A stretch of 63,060 bases of DNA from a virus: the IMG/VR virus record IMGVR_UViG_3300033996_001274, positions 1-63,060 of that record; one strand, 5' to 3'. Position 1 is the first letter of the stretch. Each line of letters begins with the position of its first letter. The notes beneath the pieces were generated by a model. That model was not told the DNA's origin and did not search any database. It saw nothing but the letters and a program-made list of their open reading frames with translations. Below, in pieces: positions 1 to 7,908 of the stretch. Made by a program: the position numbers and the translations under genes.

Positions 1-1815
1 TACTTCTCTAAATTCAGGTCTTGCCAATGTTTTACTTAATGAGAATCTATATTTTACTTTATCTAAATTATATGAAAGGTTTAATGATGGTAAAAGGTCT
101 AAATACTCTCTATTCACATTTACTTTCTGTCCACTAAAATCTGCAGTATTAACATTGAATAGATTATACTCACCTCTTAACCCTGTATTTAGTTTCCACT
201 TACCCCATTCGTTTTCATACATTGAGTAAAGAGACCCTAAATCAAAATCAGCAGTGTATCTATCGGTATTGTTTGTTATCTCATCTAACATATCGGTTGA
301 AAGGTATCTGAATATTCTTGCATTAAATCCTCTAATCTTTTTTAGATAACCCCCACCAACTTTAATATTACCAAATGATTTGTTGATGTTACCATTAAAA
401 GAGTTTTCATCCATCACACTCCAAAAACGATATGTATCTCTCCATGCAGTAGCATAAGGTTCGTTCACACCTAATGATTTTGTAATTGGATTTACTCTAT
501 AATCGGGTTGTTCTCTGAATATGAAATTATATCCTAAGTTGAAATCCCAATCTTTAAGTTTACCATCAAATTGAGAATTGATGACAATGTTATTAATATG
601 ATTGGATGAATTACTTAAAACATTTTGAACATTATCAAAGTTATCACCATTACGGGTTAAGTAGGTATCATCGGTTTGATAGTTTACTAATGTTTTCCAG
701 CTATATCTATTCTCACCCAAATAAGTTAAGTTTAATAAACCATTTGTGGATAATCTTTTTGTATATAAAATATCTTTATAATCGTATGCTAATTCAGTTG
801 ATGATTGGTAATCCTTTCTTTCAATATTATTTAGTGTGAATGAGTTTCTTACAGTTGAACTAAATAAGGAATTGAATTTACCTTTCGTATAACCAAATGA
901 AAGGCCGCCGTTTAAGTTTGGATTGGATGTAAAAGATTCTTCCAATGGATTACCAAATTGCTTTGTAAATAATCTCTTATCACCATTTCCACTAATACGA
1001 TATTTGTAAGTTGAAGGGAATGTGGAAGGGAATTCGGTAGCTTGAACTAACTTGAAACCTTTCGAAGTTGAAACCGAACCCCAACCACTTCCCAATGAGA
1101 TATTGAAGAAATTATCCGATACTTCCTTTGTTGTAATTTGAACCAACCCACCACTCCAATCACCTGGTTGATTTGCTGATGCTGATTTAGAAACTATAAT
1201 ATTATCAATTAGTGCTGTTGGGATTATATCAAATGAAAATGCTCTCCTATCAGGTTCGGTTGATGGTAGTATGGTTTTATTTAAGATAGCTGAATTGTAT
1301 CTATCTGCCAATCCTCTTACTAATACAAACTTATCGTTTTGTATAGTTACACCACTTACTCTTTTAAGTGCATCACCTACATTTCTATCGGGTGTTTTTT
1401 TAATGAATTCTATGGATACCCCATCGGATACTACATTACTATTTCGGATTGTTCTAACTACTGCTACATCAGTTACTTTTTGATTTGCTGCTCTAACAAC
1501 GACTTCTGATAATTGCTTTGTATCATCTAAAAATATAATATCAAATGTAGTATCTGATATTAAGTTTATTTGTGTTGTATAGGTATTATATCCAACATAA
1601 GATGCTTTGATTTTATATACACCTAATTTTAGATTGATTTTGTATTCAGCGTTTTCATTAGAAATTGTAGAAAACTTATTACCATTCACATCTTCAAATG
1701 TAATATGTGAAAAATATATTTTTTCGGTTTTGGATTTTGTTTCTCCACTTAATTGGGAGGTTTGAGAAAATGCTACAAATGGAAATAGTAACAAAATAAA
1801 AAAGAAACGGGCCAT
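1..1815 (-). CDS. TonB-dependent outer-membrane receptor, 3' part outside window
   Basis: I translated this frame by hand from an ATG at 1815; it stays open for 605 codons to the window edge, so the C-terminal barrel is missing. Residues 1-17 look like a signal peptide, residues 30-98 a carboxypeptidase-regulatory-like beta-sandwich, and residues 103-230 a TonB plug (SEVVVRA, then LVRGLADRYN and SGGLVQITTK), followed by barrel strands. Such receptors import large substrates through the outer membrane of Bacteroidota using TonB energy. The family is clear; its presence in a phage genome is not expected. It is the most downstream gene of the secreted-protein region. Possible roles are altered uptake, receptor mimicry or blocking of superinfection, all of which are inference. 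Confidence 0.88.
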   Translation of the reverse strand, partial: MARFFFILLLFPFVAFSQTSQLSGETKSKTEKIYFSHITFEDVNGNKFSTISNENAEYKINLKLGVYKIKASYVGYNTYTTQINLISDTTFDIIFLDDTKQLSEVVVRAANQKVTDVAVVRTIRNSNVVSDGVSIEFIKKTPDRNVGDALKRVSGVTIQNDKFVLVRGLADRYNSAILNKTILPSTEPDRRAFSFDIIPTALIDNIIVSKSASANQPGDWSGGLVQITTKEVSDNFFNISLGSGWGSVSTSKGFKLVQATEFPSTFPSTYKYRISGNGDKRLFTKQFGNPLEESFTSNPNLNGGLSFGYTKGKFNSLFSSTVRNSFTLNNIERKDYQSSTELAYDYKDILYTKRLSTNGLLNLTYLGENRYSWKTLVNYQTDDTYLTRNGDNFDNVQNVLSNSSNHINNIVINSQFDGKLKDWDFNLGYNFIFREQPDYRVNPITKSLGVNEPYATAWRDTYRFWSVMDENSFNGNINKSFGNIKVGGGYLKKIRGFNARIFRYLSTDMLDEITNNTDRYTADFDLGSLYSMYENEWGKWKLNTGLRGEYNLFNVNTADFSGQKVNVNREYLDLLPSLNLSYNLDKVKYRFSLSKTLARPEFREV

Positions 1816-1897
1816 AAATTATTTAAGTTAGTTCCTCAATAATTATGCTCTCGCTTCTTTTAATAGGTTAATTCAATATTAACAAATTATTATCATA

Positions 1898-2599
1898 TTA
1901 CCACTTTCTACAAGACCAATAATTTGCTTTTGTTCTTGGCCCCGGTGAATCACAATTCATTCTTGCTCTAAATGATTTTCTAGCAGCAGGATTATCTTTC
2001 TTAATTACCATTCCCTTTTGACCAAAGTTTACTTTAATAACTTTACCTGTCTTAGGATTCTTTACATATACTTTAAACTTCTTAACATCACCTTGCATTG
2101 GTTTGCCTAACTTAACTTCTCTACCTTTGTATTCTGCTTCATAAACACAATTACAATTTGCTTCTTTTAGTTCGGTTTTATATCCTTTTAAATAATTTAA
2201 GAAATCCTCCTCATCATCATCCTCTACATCCAATTCATCGTACTCATCTGAATTATCGTATCCACATTTATGACAAGTATACGGGTCTTCTCCCCCATCT
2301 TCTAAATCCCAATCCCAACCACACTCTGCACATTTTATTGTATCAGTTTCTACACCTTCTTTAATACTTCTTTTTTGTTGAATTATTTGTTGTATTTGTG
2401 AGAATATACTTTGTATATCTTTGTCTAATTGTTTTTCATCCGCACTCATTGGGGATTCTATATCCATATTAGAATACAGTTTTTTCTTTTTAGCAATTAG
2501 AACATCTACTTTTTTAATTAAATCGTGTCTTACCTTATCTAAATCTTTTATAATATCAGATGCGGTTGCTTCGTTTAATATTTTCTTTAACTTTATCAT
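1898..2599 (-). CDS. Tagged zinc-ribbon protein, possible internal virion protein
   Basis: A 233-residue protein of unknown function. The first ten residues, MIKLKKILNE, recur at the start of the next two upstream genes and resemble the T4 capsid-targeting peptide, with an L-x-E site for the prohead protease. Residues about 90-118 hold a four-cysteine zinc ribbon (CAECGWDW and CHKCGYDN). An acidic stretch follows, then a basic C-terminal domain (VYVKNPKTGK, SFRARMNCD, YWSCRKW) that I recall from other phage proteins of unknown function. It overlaps the upstream gene by four bases, so the two are probably translationally coupled. Delivery into the host with the DNA is inference. Confidence 0.7.
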   Translation of the reverse strand: MIKLKKILNEATASDIIKDLDKVRHDLIKKVDVLIAKKKKLYSNMDIESPMSADEKQLDKDIQSIFSQIQQIIQQKRSIKEGVETDTIKCAECGWDWDLEDGGEDPYTCHKCGYDNSDEYDELDVEDDDEEDFLNYLKGYKTELKEANCNCVYEAEYKGREVKLGKPMQGDVKKFKVYVKNPKTGKVIKVNFGQKGMVIKKDNPAARKSFRARMNCDSPGPRTKANYWSCRKW

Positions 2600-3060
2600 T
2601 TCTTTTGTTTATTGTTGGTTTTAACATTAGGATTGGTTAATACCACATAATCTCCAGATTTACTAACATCCCAACCATTTAAGTTTTTTTTCAAATATAC
2701 ATCATACAACTTTGCACGTCTTAAATCTGTATCAAAGTTTTTAGCAGGACTATATTGTAATTTTTCTGGGTTCTTTTTACTTATAAAATCCTTTATTATT
2801 TTTACAATAGTAGCCATTACAGAATACATTTCACCACTATTAATTACTTCATCTCCGTTTTTAGAACCAATTGTTGAAAATGATATGTCCCAAGCATCCG
2901 ATTTACTGATATATTTAAAAATGATATAATAGGGTATTTTTTTTTCTTTTGTTAAAAACATATATTGGTATTCATTCTTACCACTAATTGTTAATAAAAA
3001 ATTAAATGGTTTTGCAGATGAATCACCTATTTCATTTAATATTTTCTTTAACTTTATCAT
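2596..3060 (-). CDS. Tagged small protein of unknown function, possible internal virion protein
   Basis: A 154-residue protein beginning with the same MIKLKKILNE tag as its downstream neighbour; the region after the tag is unrelated. The mature part looks like a compact alpha/beta domain with many Lys and aromatic residues, and I recognise no family. Only the tag is conserved between the three neighbouring proteins, which fits a sorting signal better than divergence of one gene. It overlaps both neighbours by four bases (ATGA). Confidence 0.65.
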   Translation of the reverse strand: MIKLKKILNEIGDSSAKPFNFLLTISGKNEYQYMFLTKEKKIPYYIIFKYISKSDAWDISFSTIGSKNGDEVINSGEMYSVMATIVKIIKDFISKKNPEKLQYSPAKNFDTDLRRAKLYDVYLKKNLNGWDVSKSGDYVVLTNPNVKTNNKQKK

Positions 3061-3464
3061 TTCTTTTGTTTATTTAATATCTTAAATATAAAATCGGTCT
3101 CATTCCAAATTGTTTTTAAACTTTCTTTACTTATTAATTGATAGAGTTGAGCATCTGTAATTTTTCCTAATTTGCGTAATTGAATACCAAAATGTTTAAT
3201 CAATACAATAGGATACTTATCAGACCCGTATTTTTTCTGCTTTATTTCTTTAGCAGTATTTTGTTTTGCAAGTTTTAGTTTATCGTATATCTGTTGCTTT
3301 AATCCAGGTTCGGATGGTTCATTATCCTCATCGTATCTTTCTAAGTATCTATCCGCAAATGCTTGACCAAAAGCATTTAATAATTTATTATACTCTTTTT
3401 GCACATCAGCTGGATACTTTTTTAAGTCCTTTACTTCATTTAATATATCCTTTAACTTAATCAT
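3057..3464 (-). CDS. Tagged small helical protein, possible internal virion protein
   Basis: A 135-residue protein beginning MIKLKDILNE, the third copy of the tag. I start it at 3464, where the codon sits in the common AAATAATATG context one base after the upstream stop. A longer start at 3482 would put seven residues before the tag and overlap the upstream gene. The rest is charged and helical (KKYPADVQKEYNKLL, RYLERYDEDNEPSEPG). I recognise no function. Confidence 0.65.
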   Translation of the reverse strand: MIKLKDILNEVKDLKKYPADVQKEYNKLLNAFGQAFADRYLERYDEDNEPSEPGLKQQIYDKLKLAKQNTAKEIKQKKYGSDKYPIVLIKHFGIQLRKLGKITDAQLYQLISKESLKTIWNETDFIFKILNKQKK

Positions 3465-3465
3465 A

Positions 3466-4185
3466 TTATTTTTCAAATACACCTTTTTTAACCATTCTGC
3501 CTAAGATTCTTGCACATGCTATATCCAATGCTTTCTTTGTAGATGTTCCGATTGTTGATTGGTTAAATTTAACCTCATCCACAGTTGCATCTGAAAGGAG
3601 TGATAATTCTCTTGTTGTAACAGCTTCACCCAATCCACTTGCTGCTATAATTTCTCCTGTCTCTGCATTTGTAAATCTAACTTGTAAACCCAAACGAGTT
3701 ACTACTTTATTCTTAACCCCATTACTTAAATTTACGGTCTCATCTTCGGATACTGAAAAATCATATACTTCAATTTCTACAAAATAATGTGCTAATCTAA
3801 TCTTTCCTCTACCATCTAACTTATCTTGTGAAATACCAGATTGAGAAGCCTGAAATTGCTTTACCATGCGATTCTTAATTTCTGTCTTATCCTCCGTAAA
3901 CGTAAACCTGTTAAGATTCTCCAGATATTCCATCGTGATATTAGCCACACCCAAACCCACTTTCTTTTCTTTGAGTTCAGGATATTGCTCATAAACCTCA
4001 TCACCAATACCACATTTGAGAATCTGTATTGGGATTTGTTTGCCTTCATAATCTAAATATTGACTAATGTCTACTTTTGTTTCGAATGAAGCTTTGTAAT
4101 TTTCTGTCTTTGTTGTTCCCACAGTTTGGGCAATGGCAACATTGCTTAGTAAAACACCAAGCAAGAATACTAATAATTGTTTCAT
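3466..4185 (-). CDS. CsgG-like secreted protein
   Basis: A 239-residue protein with a clear signal peptide (about residues 1-19, ending VAIAQ). The pattern after it resembles the CsgG/HfaB curli-assembly family: RFTFTEDKTE followed by MVKQFQASQSG, then strands and a C-terminal helix (TSTKKALDIACARILGRMVKKG). There is no lipobox cysteine, so it would be periplasmic or surface rather than a lipoprotein. CsgG proteins form secretion pores in the outer membrane. In a phage it might assemble surface structures, but that is inference. Its stop is one base before the next start. Confidence 0.6.
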   Translation of the reverse strand: MKQLLVFLLGVLLSNVAIAQTVGTTKTENYKASFETKVDISQYLDYEGKQIPIQILKCGIGDEVYEQYPELKEKKVGLGVANITMEYLENLNRFTFTEDKTEIKNRMVKQFQASQSGISQDKLDGRGKIRLAHYFVEIEVYDFSVSEDETVNLSNGVKNKVVTRLGLQVRFTNAETGEIIAASGLGEAVTTRELSLLSDATVDEVKFNQSTIGTSTKKALDIACARILGRMVKKGVFEK

Positions 4186-4194
4186 ATACTTTTT

Positions 4195-4938
4195 TTATGG
4201 ATTCCATTTATTTAATGCACTTATATAATTATTTGTCATATGGTCTTTAACAGTCTTGCCAGAGAAAACCGCTTTAAGGTATTCACCTACTCTTTGCCAA
4301 TCAACCATCCATTCTTTTATTTTACCCTCATCATCAATCCTTAATTCAGTATTAACATGATGATATCCAATATTTGGTGCACGGGTTACCACATCTAAAT
4401 TATGAACTATTCTCAATGATTCTATTGGTGATTTATCAAAGTTTTGTTTAAATATTTTATTTCCAACTCTTGGACTACCAATTGTACAACATATAATTTT
4501 ATTTGATTTGTAAATTGAATAAATCTCATAAGCACATAACGTAGAAACTGCAGCACCCAAACTATGGCCACAAACAATAATATTATCTATTGAATGTTCT
4601 TGACCTAAGTTTTTAAGTGCAACATCTAATGCCTGATATGTTTTATCTTTAACTGTTTGCCACGATGATTTGAAACCAATATGAACTTTTTCACCTTCTC
4701 CAATGAAAGGAACTTTATCAATTGATGCATCATTTTGGAAATCTTTTTTAGATGAACTTCCTCTCCAAACAATATAAATGGATTTATCTTTTGTGGCAAC
4801 GAATCCCTGCGTATCGGATTTTTTATCCTCAACCCACTTAACCAATTTCAAACCCAATGATTTAAAATCAATATCTTTTTGGTCAGAATAAACTTTTTCA
4901 GTTAAACCAACATTATATAATATTTCTTCTTTTGTCAT
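4195..4938 (-). CDS. Class 3 lipase-like alpha/beta hydrolase
   Basis: A 247-residue hydrolase without signal peptide. The nucleophile elbow GHSLG lies at residues 124-128 (Ser126). A Gly-Ser-Pro-Arg-Val-Gly-Asn segment follows at about 154-160, then Asp182 in NLDVV and a histidine pair at 193-194, completing a fungal lipase (class 3) type triad. I use the ATG at 4938, because the in-frame extension to 4968 would need a TTG codon inside the upstream gene. A phage lipase could break host membrane lipids at lysis or act in the cell; the following hydrophobic protein (4958-5674) may work with it. Substrate unknown. Confidence 0.8.
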   Translation of the reverse strand: MTKEEILYNVGLTEKVYSDQKDIDFKSLGLKLVKWVEDKKSDTQGFVATKDKSIYIVWRGSSSKKDFQNDASIDKVPFIGEGEKVHIGFKSSWQTVKDKTYQALDVALKNLGQEHSIDNIIVCGHSLGAAVSTLCAYEIYSIYKSNKIICCTIGSPRVGNKIFKQNFDKSPIESLRIVHNLDVVTRAPNIGYHHVNTELRIDDEGKIKEWMVDWQRVGEYLKAVFSGKTVKDHMTNNYISALNKWNP

Positions 4939-4957
4939 AGTATTTTTATATTTTATA

Positions 4958-5674
4958 TTATGCACCAAACGCTTTAGTAAATCCTTGAGGACAAGTTTTT
5001 GTACATATCAAATCTGCAATAACAGGTGCAAATGCTGCTCCAATTGCGATACCAACTCCAGCTGGTGTTGCCCATAACTCAGCCGAATCTAAACTTTTAG
5101 CTAAACAATTTGAAATTATATTGTTTAATAAAGTGTGGTCAATACTATCACTAACATATGGTATTAATAAAAACCCATCTGTTATAATTTTACTCATTTC
5201 TCCTACTACCGCAACTTTAACTGCCATACTAGTAATAGTTGATGCCATTACCGATAGAGTAGTTGATGTTGCTACCGCAGTTGGGTTTGCTGGTTCTGGA
5301 GTGAATGCGTAAACAATTCCTGCTGAAATTGCTGCTGTAACTGCTATATTACAAGCGTTTGCATCTACCCAATTGTATGCATCTATTACACCTTCTTTCA
5401 CTTCTGCATAACCTTCTTTAATTACAGACTCTATTTCATTTCCAATATTAATGAGTACCGGTACTACTTCTTCTTCCCACTCTCTACCAGTCACATCTTC
5501 AATTCTATGATTTATTTCAGGATGGTCGTGTATGTACCTTATTGCCCTATCGGTAAGTCCCCATGATTCACATGTTGAACAAGGACCGTCACCACCAAAT
5601 CCATACCATCTTACATTGTTATCTCCGCAATCTGAGCGATGATATACTATTCCGTCTCCGTTTCTGTCTGCCAT
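4958..5674 (-). CDS. Hydrophobic protein with Cys/Gly-rich head, unknown
   Basis: A 238-residue protein, started at 5674 (MADRNGDG) after an AAAGGA element and just downstream of a terminator. A longer frame exists but would run through the terminator. Residues 1-45 are rich in Asp, Gly and Cys (RNGDGIVYHRSDCGD, CSTCESW). Later there are hydrophobic stretches near residues 105-122, 135-165 and 202-222 that could span membranes. Near the end are paired cysteines (CTKTCPQG). No family recognised. It sits directly before the lipase, so an effector or lysis role is possible but unproven. Confidence 0.55.
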   Translation of the reverse strand: MADRNGDGIVYHRSDCGDNNVRWYGFGGDGPCSTCESWGLTDRAIRYIHDHPEINHRIEDVTGREWEEEVVPVLINIGNEIESVIKEGYAEVKEGVIDAYNWVDANACNIAVTAAISAGIVYAFTPEPANPTAVATSTTLSVMASTITSMAVKVAVVGEMSKIITDGFLLIPYVSDSIDHTLLNNIISNCLAKSLDSAELWATPAGVGIAIGAAFAPVIADLICTKTCPQGFTKAFGA

Positions 5675-5700
5675 AATTTTTTCCTTTTTAATTTGTTTTA

Positions 5701-5710
5701 TATAAATATA
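5701..5710 (-). promoter_or_regulatory. Promoter-like TATATTTATA element
   Basis: On the minus strand this reads TATATTTATA and contains a TAnnTTT box of the Bacteroidota type. It lies immediately after the terminator and 26 bases before the start at 5674. No TTTG is found at the usual distance upstream. The same ten-base element stands before several other genes in the window. Confidence 0.4.
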
Positions 5711-5737
5711 AAAAAAGGGAGAAATCATCTCCCTTTT
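5711..5737 (-). terminator. Rho-independent terminator
   Basis: A perfect ten-base-pair inverted repeat (arms 5713-5722 and 5728-5737, loop 5723-5727) whose transcript on the minus strand ends in a run of U. It follows the stop of the 5742-5996 gene by a few bases and precedes the promoter-like TATATTTATA at 5701-5710. It probably ends most transcripts from upstream, making the 5674 gene the start of a new unit. Confidence 0.85.
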
Positions 5738-5741
5738 CAAA

Positions 5742-5996
5742 TTATCCCAATTCTTCTTCTTTTGGTTCTTCTTTTTTATTAAAGATTTTACCCACTTCAG
5801 CGATACCAAAAGCACCCAATGTTATGTACATAAATGAATTATAAATAAATTCATTTACAAGTAATTCTTTTCCTAAATAACCAGTTACTAAATCAGTAAC
5901 TGCAAATGCTGTCATTACAATAAATGATGCAAACCCTACGATTGTTTTCTCATTCAAATCATTTGAATCTTTGAAAATATCAGTAAATTTAGCCAT
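5742..5996 (-). CDS. Small two-helix membrane protein, holin-like
   Basis: An 84-residue protein with two predicted membrane helices (about residues 19-40 and 52-68) and a highly charged Lys/Glu C-terminus (KKEEPKEEELG). This layout is common for phage holins, but also for many other small membrane proteins. It belongs to a run of small membrane proteins (5742-7169) and is the last gene before a strong terminator. Confidence 0.55.
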   Translation of the reverse strand: MAKFTDIFKDSNDLNEKTIVGFASFIVMTAFAVTDLVTGYLGKELLVNEFIYNSFMYITLGAFGIAEVGKIFNKKEEPKEEELG

Positions 5997-6042
5997 AGTC
6001 TTTTTCCTTTTTTTTTAATTATGAAACTATGTAACCTTTATT

Positions 6043-6666
6043 TTATCCTACTTGTTCGGCATCCTCATCTTTGATTTTGCCACATTTTAAACATTCTTCT
6101 TCACCATCACCATCTAAATCTCCCCATACGTGCTCACATTGTCTATGTGCAAAGTACATATCGATTTTACCATCACCATCAAAATCAATACCATCCATCG
6201 TACCATCACCATCCTCATCCACTTCAATACCTGTTCTAGGTTTTGTAGTTGGTACTTGTTCAAATGTATCGTTTACCTTTTCTATTTTTGAGTTTTCAAT
6301 AGCGGTTTGAAACGCCTCTGGTATGATTGGTGTATTATTTGGTGGAGTTACCGGCATATCAGCAGTGTTACTCATTGCCGTACCATCTTCCTCATCCATT
6401 TTCTGAACCAACATTTTATCTTTATCAGTATCACTAAACCAATAGTCAATGATTTTACCATAAGAACCAATGAACGCTCCTAATAACAATAATAGAAGTT
6501 CTTTCCATTCACCTTCTATTGCTGATTTATTTAATATGGCGAAGAACATTCCACCTATAATAAACATAAATCCACCCAATACCAATGCGGTGATGTACCA
6601 TCTTCTGGCCATCATATTACTTAATAAATCTTTAAAACCACTTGGGGGTTGATTATTTTCTGACAT
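6043..6666 (-). CDS. Membrane protein with EF-hand-like calcium loops and Cys ribbon
   Basis: A 207-residue protein with membrane helices near residues 24-44 and 56-74, a Pro/Thr-rich linker, and a C-terminal part with three DxDGDG loops near residues 150, 161 and 183, as in EF-hand or dockerin calcium sites. Cys177, His179, Cys192 and Cys195 could form a metal site around the last loop. No family recognised. Dockerin-like loops are also present in the protein encoded at 8801-11086, which makes a calcium-dependent link between these proteins conceivable. Confidence 0.6.
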   Translation of the reverse strand: MSENNQPPSGFKDLLSNMMARRWYITALVLGGFMFIIGGMFFAILNKSAIEGEWKELLLLLLGAFIGSYGKIIDYWFSDTDKDKMLVQKMDEEDGTAMSNTADMPVTPPNNTPIIPEAFQTAIENSKIEKVNDTFEQVPTTKPRTGIEVDEDGDGTMDGIDFDGDGKIDMYFAHRQCEHVWGDLDGDGEEECLKCGKIKDEDAEQVG

Positions 6667-6689
6667 TTTACTTATTCTCTTTTTTTAAG

Positions 6690-6851
6690 TTACGGCCTAT
6701 GTGGCCATTTCCAACCTTTTTTTCTACCTCGTATTACTAAATAACTACTACCTCCAATAAAAGATGTTAAAAACATCAATGGAGAATTAAACACAAACAT
6801 AGCTATCGTACACAATACAATTACCACTATAAAACCTAATCCTTGTTCCAT
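6690..6851 (-). CDS. 53-residue membrane mini-protein
   Basis: A short frame from the ATG at 6851 to a TAA at 6690, filling the space between two genes. The product begins MEQGLGFIVVIVLC, is hydrophobic over residues 5-20 and 24-40, and ends with a basic and tryptophan-rich tail (RGRKKGWKWPHRP). Position, spacing and composition match the neighbouring membrane proteins. Function unknown. Confidence 0.6.
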   Translation of the reverse strand: MEQGLGFIVVIVLCTIAMFVFNSPLMFLTSFIGGSSYLVIRGRKKGWKWPHRP

Positions 6852-6860
6852 TTTAATTTT

Positions 6861-7169
6861 TTACCACTTAGGGGCTTCTTCTTTAAATTCGTCACCTTCT
6901 TTTTTCTTAGGTTTTGGTGCCGGTGCTGGTTTAGCATTACCATCTCCACCCTTGTTGATGATTATAGTTTTAGTACCACCTGATACTTGTTGAGGTGCTG
7001 CTTGGTTGATGTTGATTACCGGTGCTGATTGTTGTACCGGTGTTTCATCTTTTTCACCCGTAATAATTTTTGTTACATATGCTGCAATACCTAATGATAT
7101 TGTACTTACAACTGTAATTAGGATACCTTTAAAAGATTTTCCTGTTGATTCCTCTTGTTCTTCTGCCAT
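6861..7169 (-). CDS. Single-span membrane protein with Pro/Lys tail
   Basis: A 102-residue protein with one membrane helix at about residues 14-36, then a Gln/Ala and Pro/Lys-rich region (PAPAPKPKKKEGDE). The start is preceded by AGGAG, one of the few Shine-Dalgarno-like sequences in the window. No family recognised. It may be a membrane-anchored linker or part of the lysis machinery. Confidence 0.55.
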   Translation of the reverse strand: MAEEQEESTGKSFKGILITVVSTISLGIAAYVTKIITGEKDETPVQQSAPVININQAAPQQVSGGTKTIIINKGGDGNAKPAPAPKPKKKEGDEFKEEAPKW

Positions 7170-7184
7170 TGTTAATTCTCCTAT

Positions 7185-7556
7185 TTATAGTTTGTTAAAA
7201 TCCGTTATTCCTAATTGTTTACCACTTGCATCAAATAATCCTATTCTATATCCAGATGATGGTAATGCGTTTGTGTATACTTTTAAAATATTGTCACCCA
7301 CTTTTACTTCACTTGTAGATTTAGATACTACTCTATTAGCAATATCAAAAATTTTAATAGTTACAGTTTGTGCTACATCACTTTTTACATTCATAGCAAC
7401 TTCCGATGTTACAAATGGGGTTTGTAATTTGATACCAACCGCATTAGCTATTTTTAAATCATCAGTAGCCTGAGGTCTTATTGGTTCTATAATATCATCT
7501 TTATAACAACCTGTTAATAGTACTGATACTGCAATTATTGAAATTAATTTTTTCAT
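7185..7556 (-). CDS. Lipoprotein with beta-sandwich resembling a sorting domain
   Basis: A 123-residue lipoprotein: signal peptide, then lipobox LLTGC with Cys17. The rest is predicted beta-rich. Segments such as VTIKIFDIANRVVSK and SSGYRIGLFDASGKQ resemble type IX secretion C-terminal sorting domains, although the match is only by eye. The C-terminal half resembles that of the 7567-7908 protein (both share a YTN segment after a Gly-Asp/Glu-Asn turn), so the two are probably paralogues. Likely anchored in the outer membrane. Confidence 0.7.
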   Translation of the reverse strand: MKKLISIIAVSVLLTGCYKDDIIEPIRPQATDDLKIANAVGIKLQTPFVTSEVAMNVKSDVAQTVTIKIFDIANRVVSKSTSEVKVGDNILKVYTNALPSSGYRIGLFDASGKQLGITDFNKL

Positions 7557-7566
7557 GTGGTTTCCC

Positions 7567-7908
7567 TTATTTGGTTATTATTGTTGTTTTACTTATTTCT
7601 TTTTTAGTAACATCTTCTAATAACAAATATAAATATTGAGATTGTATTGAATTCGTATAAATCTTCTTTACATTTTCTCCATTCTGTCCAATAAACCTTT
7701 CTCTACTAACTACTTGTCCACTTTCTTTATCAATTAAAGTTAGTGTGTATGTTCCAGCTGATGGTAAATCAAAGAAAATAGATTGTCCATTTACTACTTT
7801 ACTTTCCTTTACACTAAATATCTTTTCAATAGGTATAGTTGGGGTTGGTAGTTCTGGTTTAGTACACCCTACCAATAAAATCAATGATATCAATATTATT
7901 TTTTTCAT
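7567..7908 (-). CDS. Small lipoprotein, paralogue of downstream lipoprotein
   Basis: A 113-residue lipoprotein with lipobox LLVGC (Cys15), a Pro/Thr-rich spacer, then a short beta-sandwich (YTLTLIDKESGQVV, KKIYTNSIQS). Similar in layout to the next gene downstream. Its start overlaps the stop of the 7908-8801 gene, which suggests co-translation. Role unknown. Confidence 0.68.
   Translation of the reverse strand: MKKIILISLILLVGCTKPELPTPTIPIEKIFSVKESKVVNGQSIFFDLPSAGTYTLTLIDKESGQVVSRERFIGQNGENVKKIYTNSIQSQYLYLLLEDVTKKEISKTTIITK

Noticed and set aside
3464-3482. Longer start for the tagged protein
   Set aside because: It would put seven residues before the conserved tag and overlap the upstream coding region; the AAATAATATG start fits better.
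5675-5815. Longer N-terminus for the hydrophobic protein
   Set aside because: It would pass through the terminator hairpin and into the upstream coding region.
7006-7473. Plus-strand 155-codon open frame
   Set aside because: It lies opposite two well-supported minus-strand genes, has no recognisable domain and all neighbours run the other way; a shadow of a coding region.
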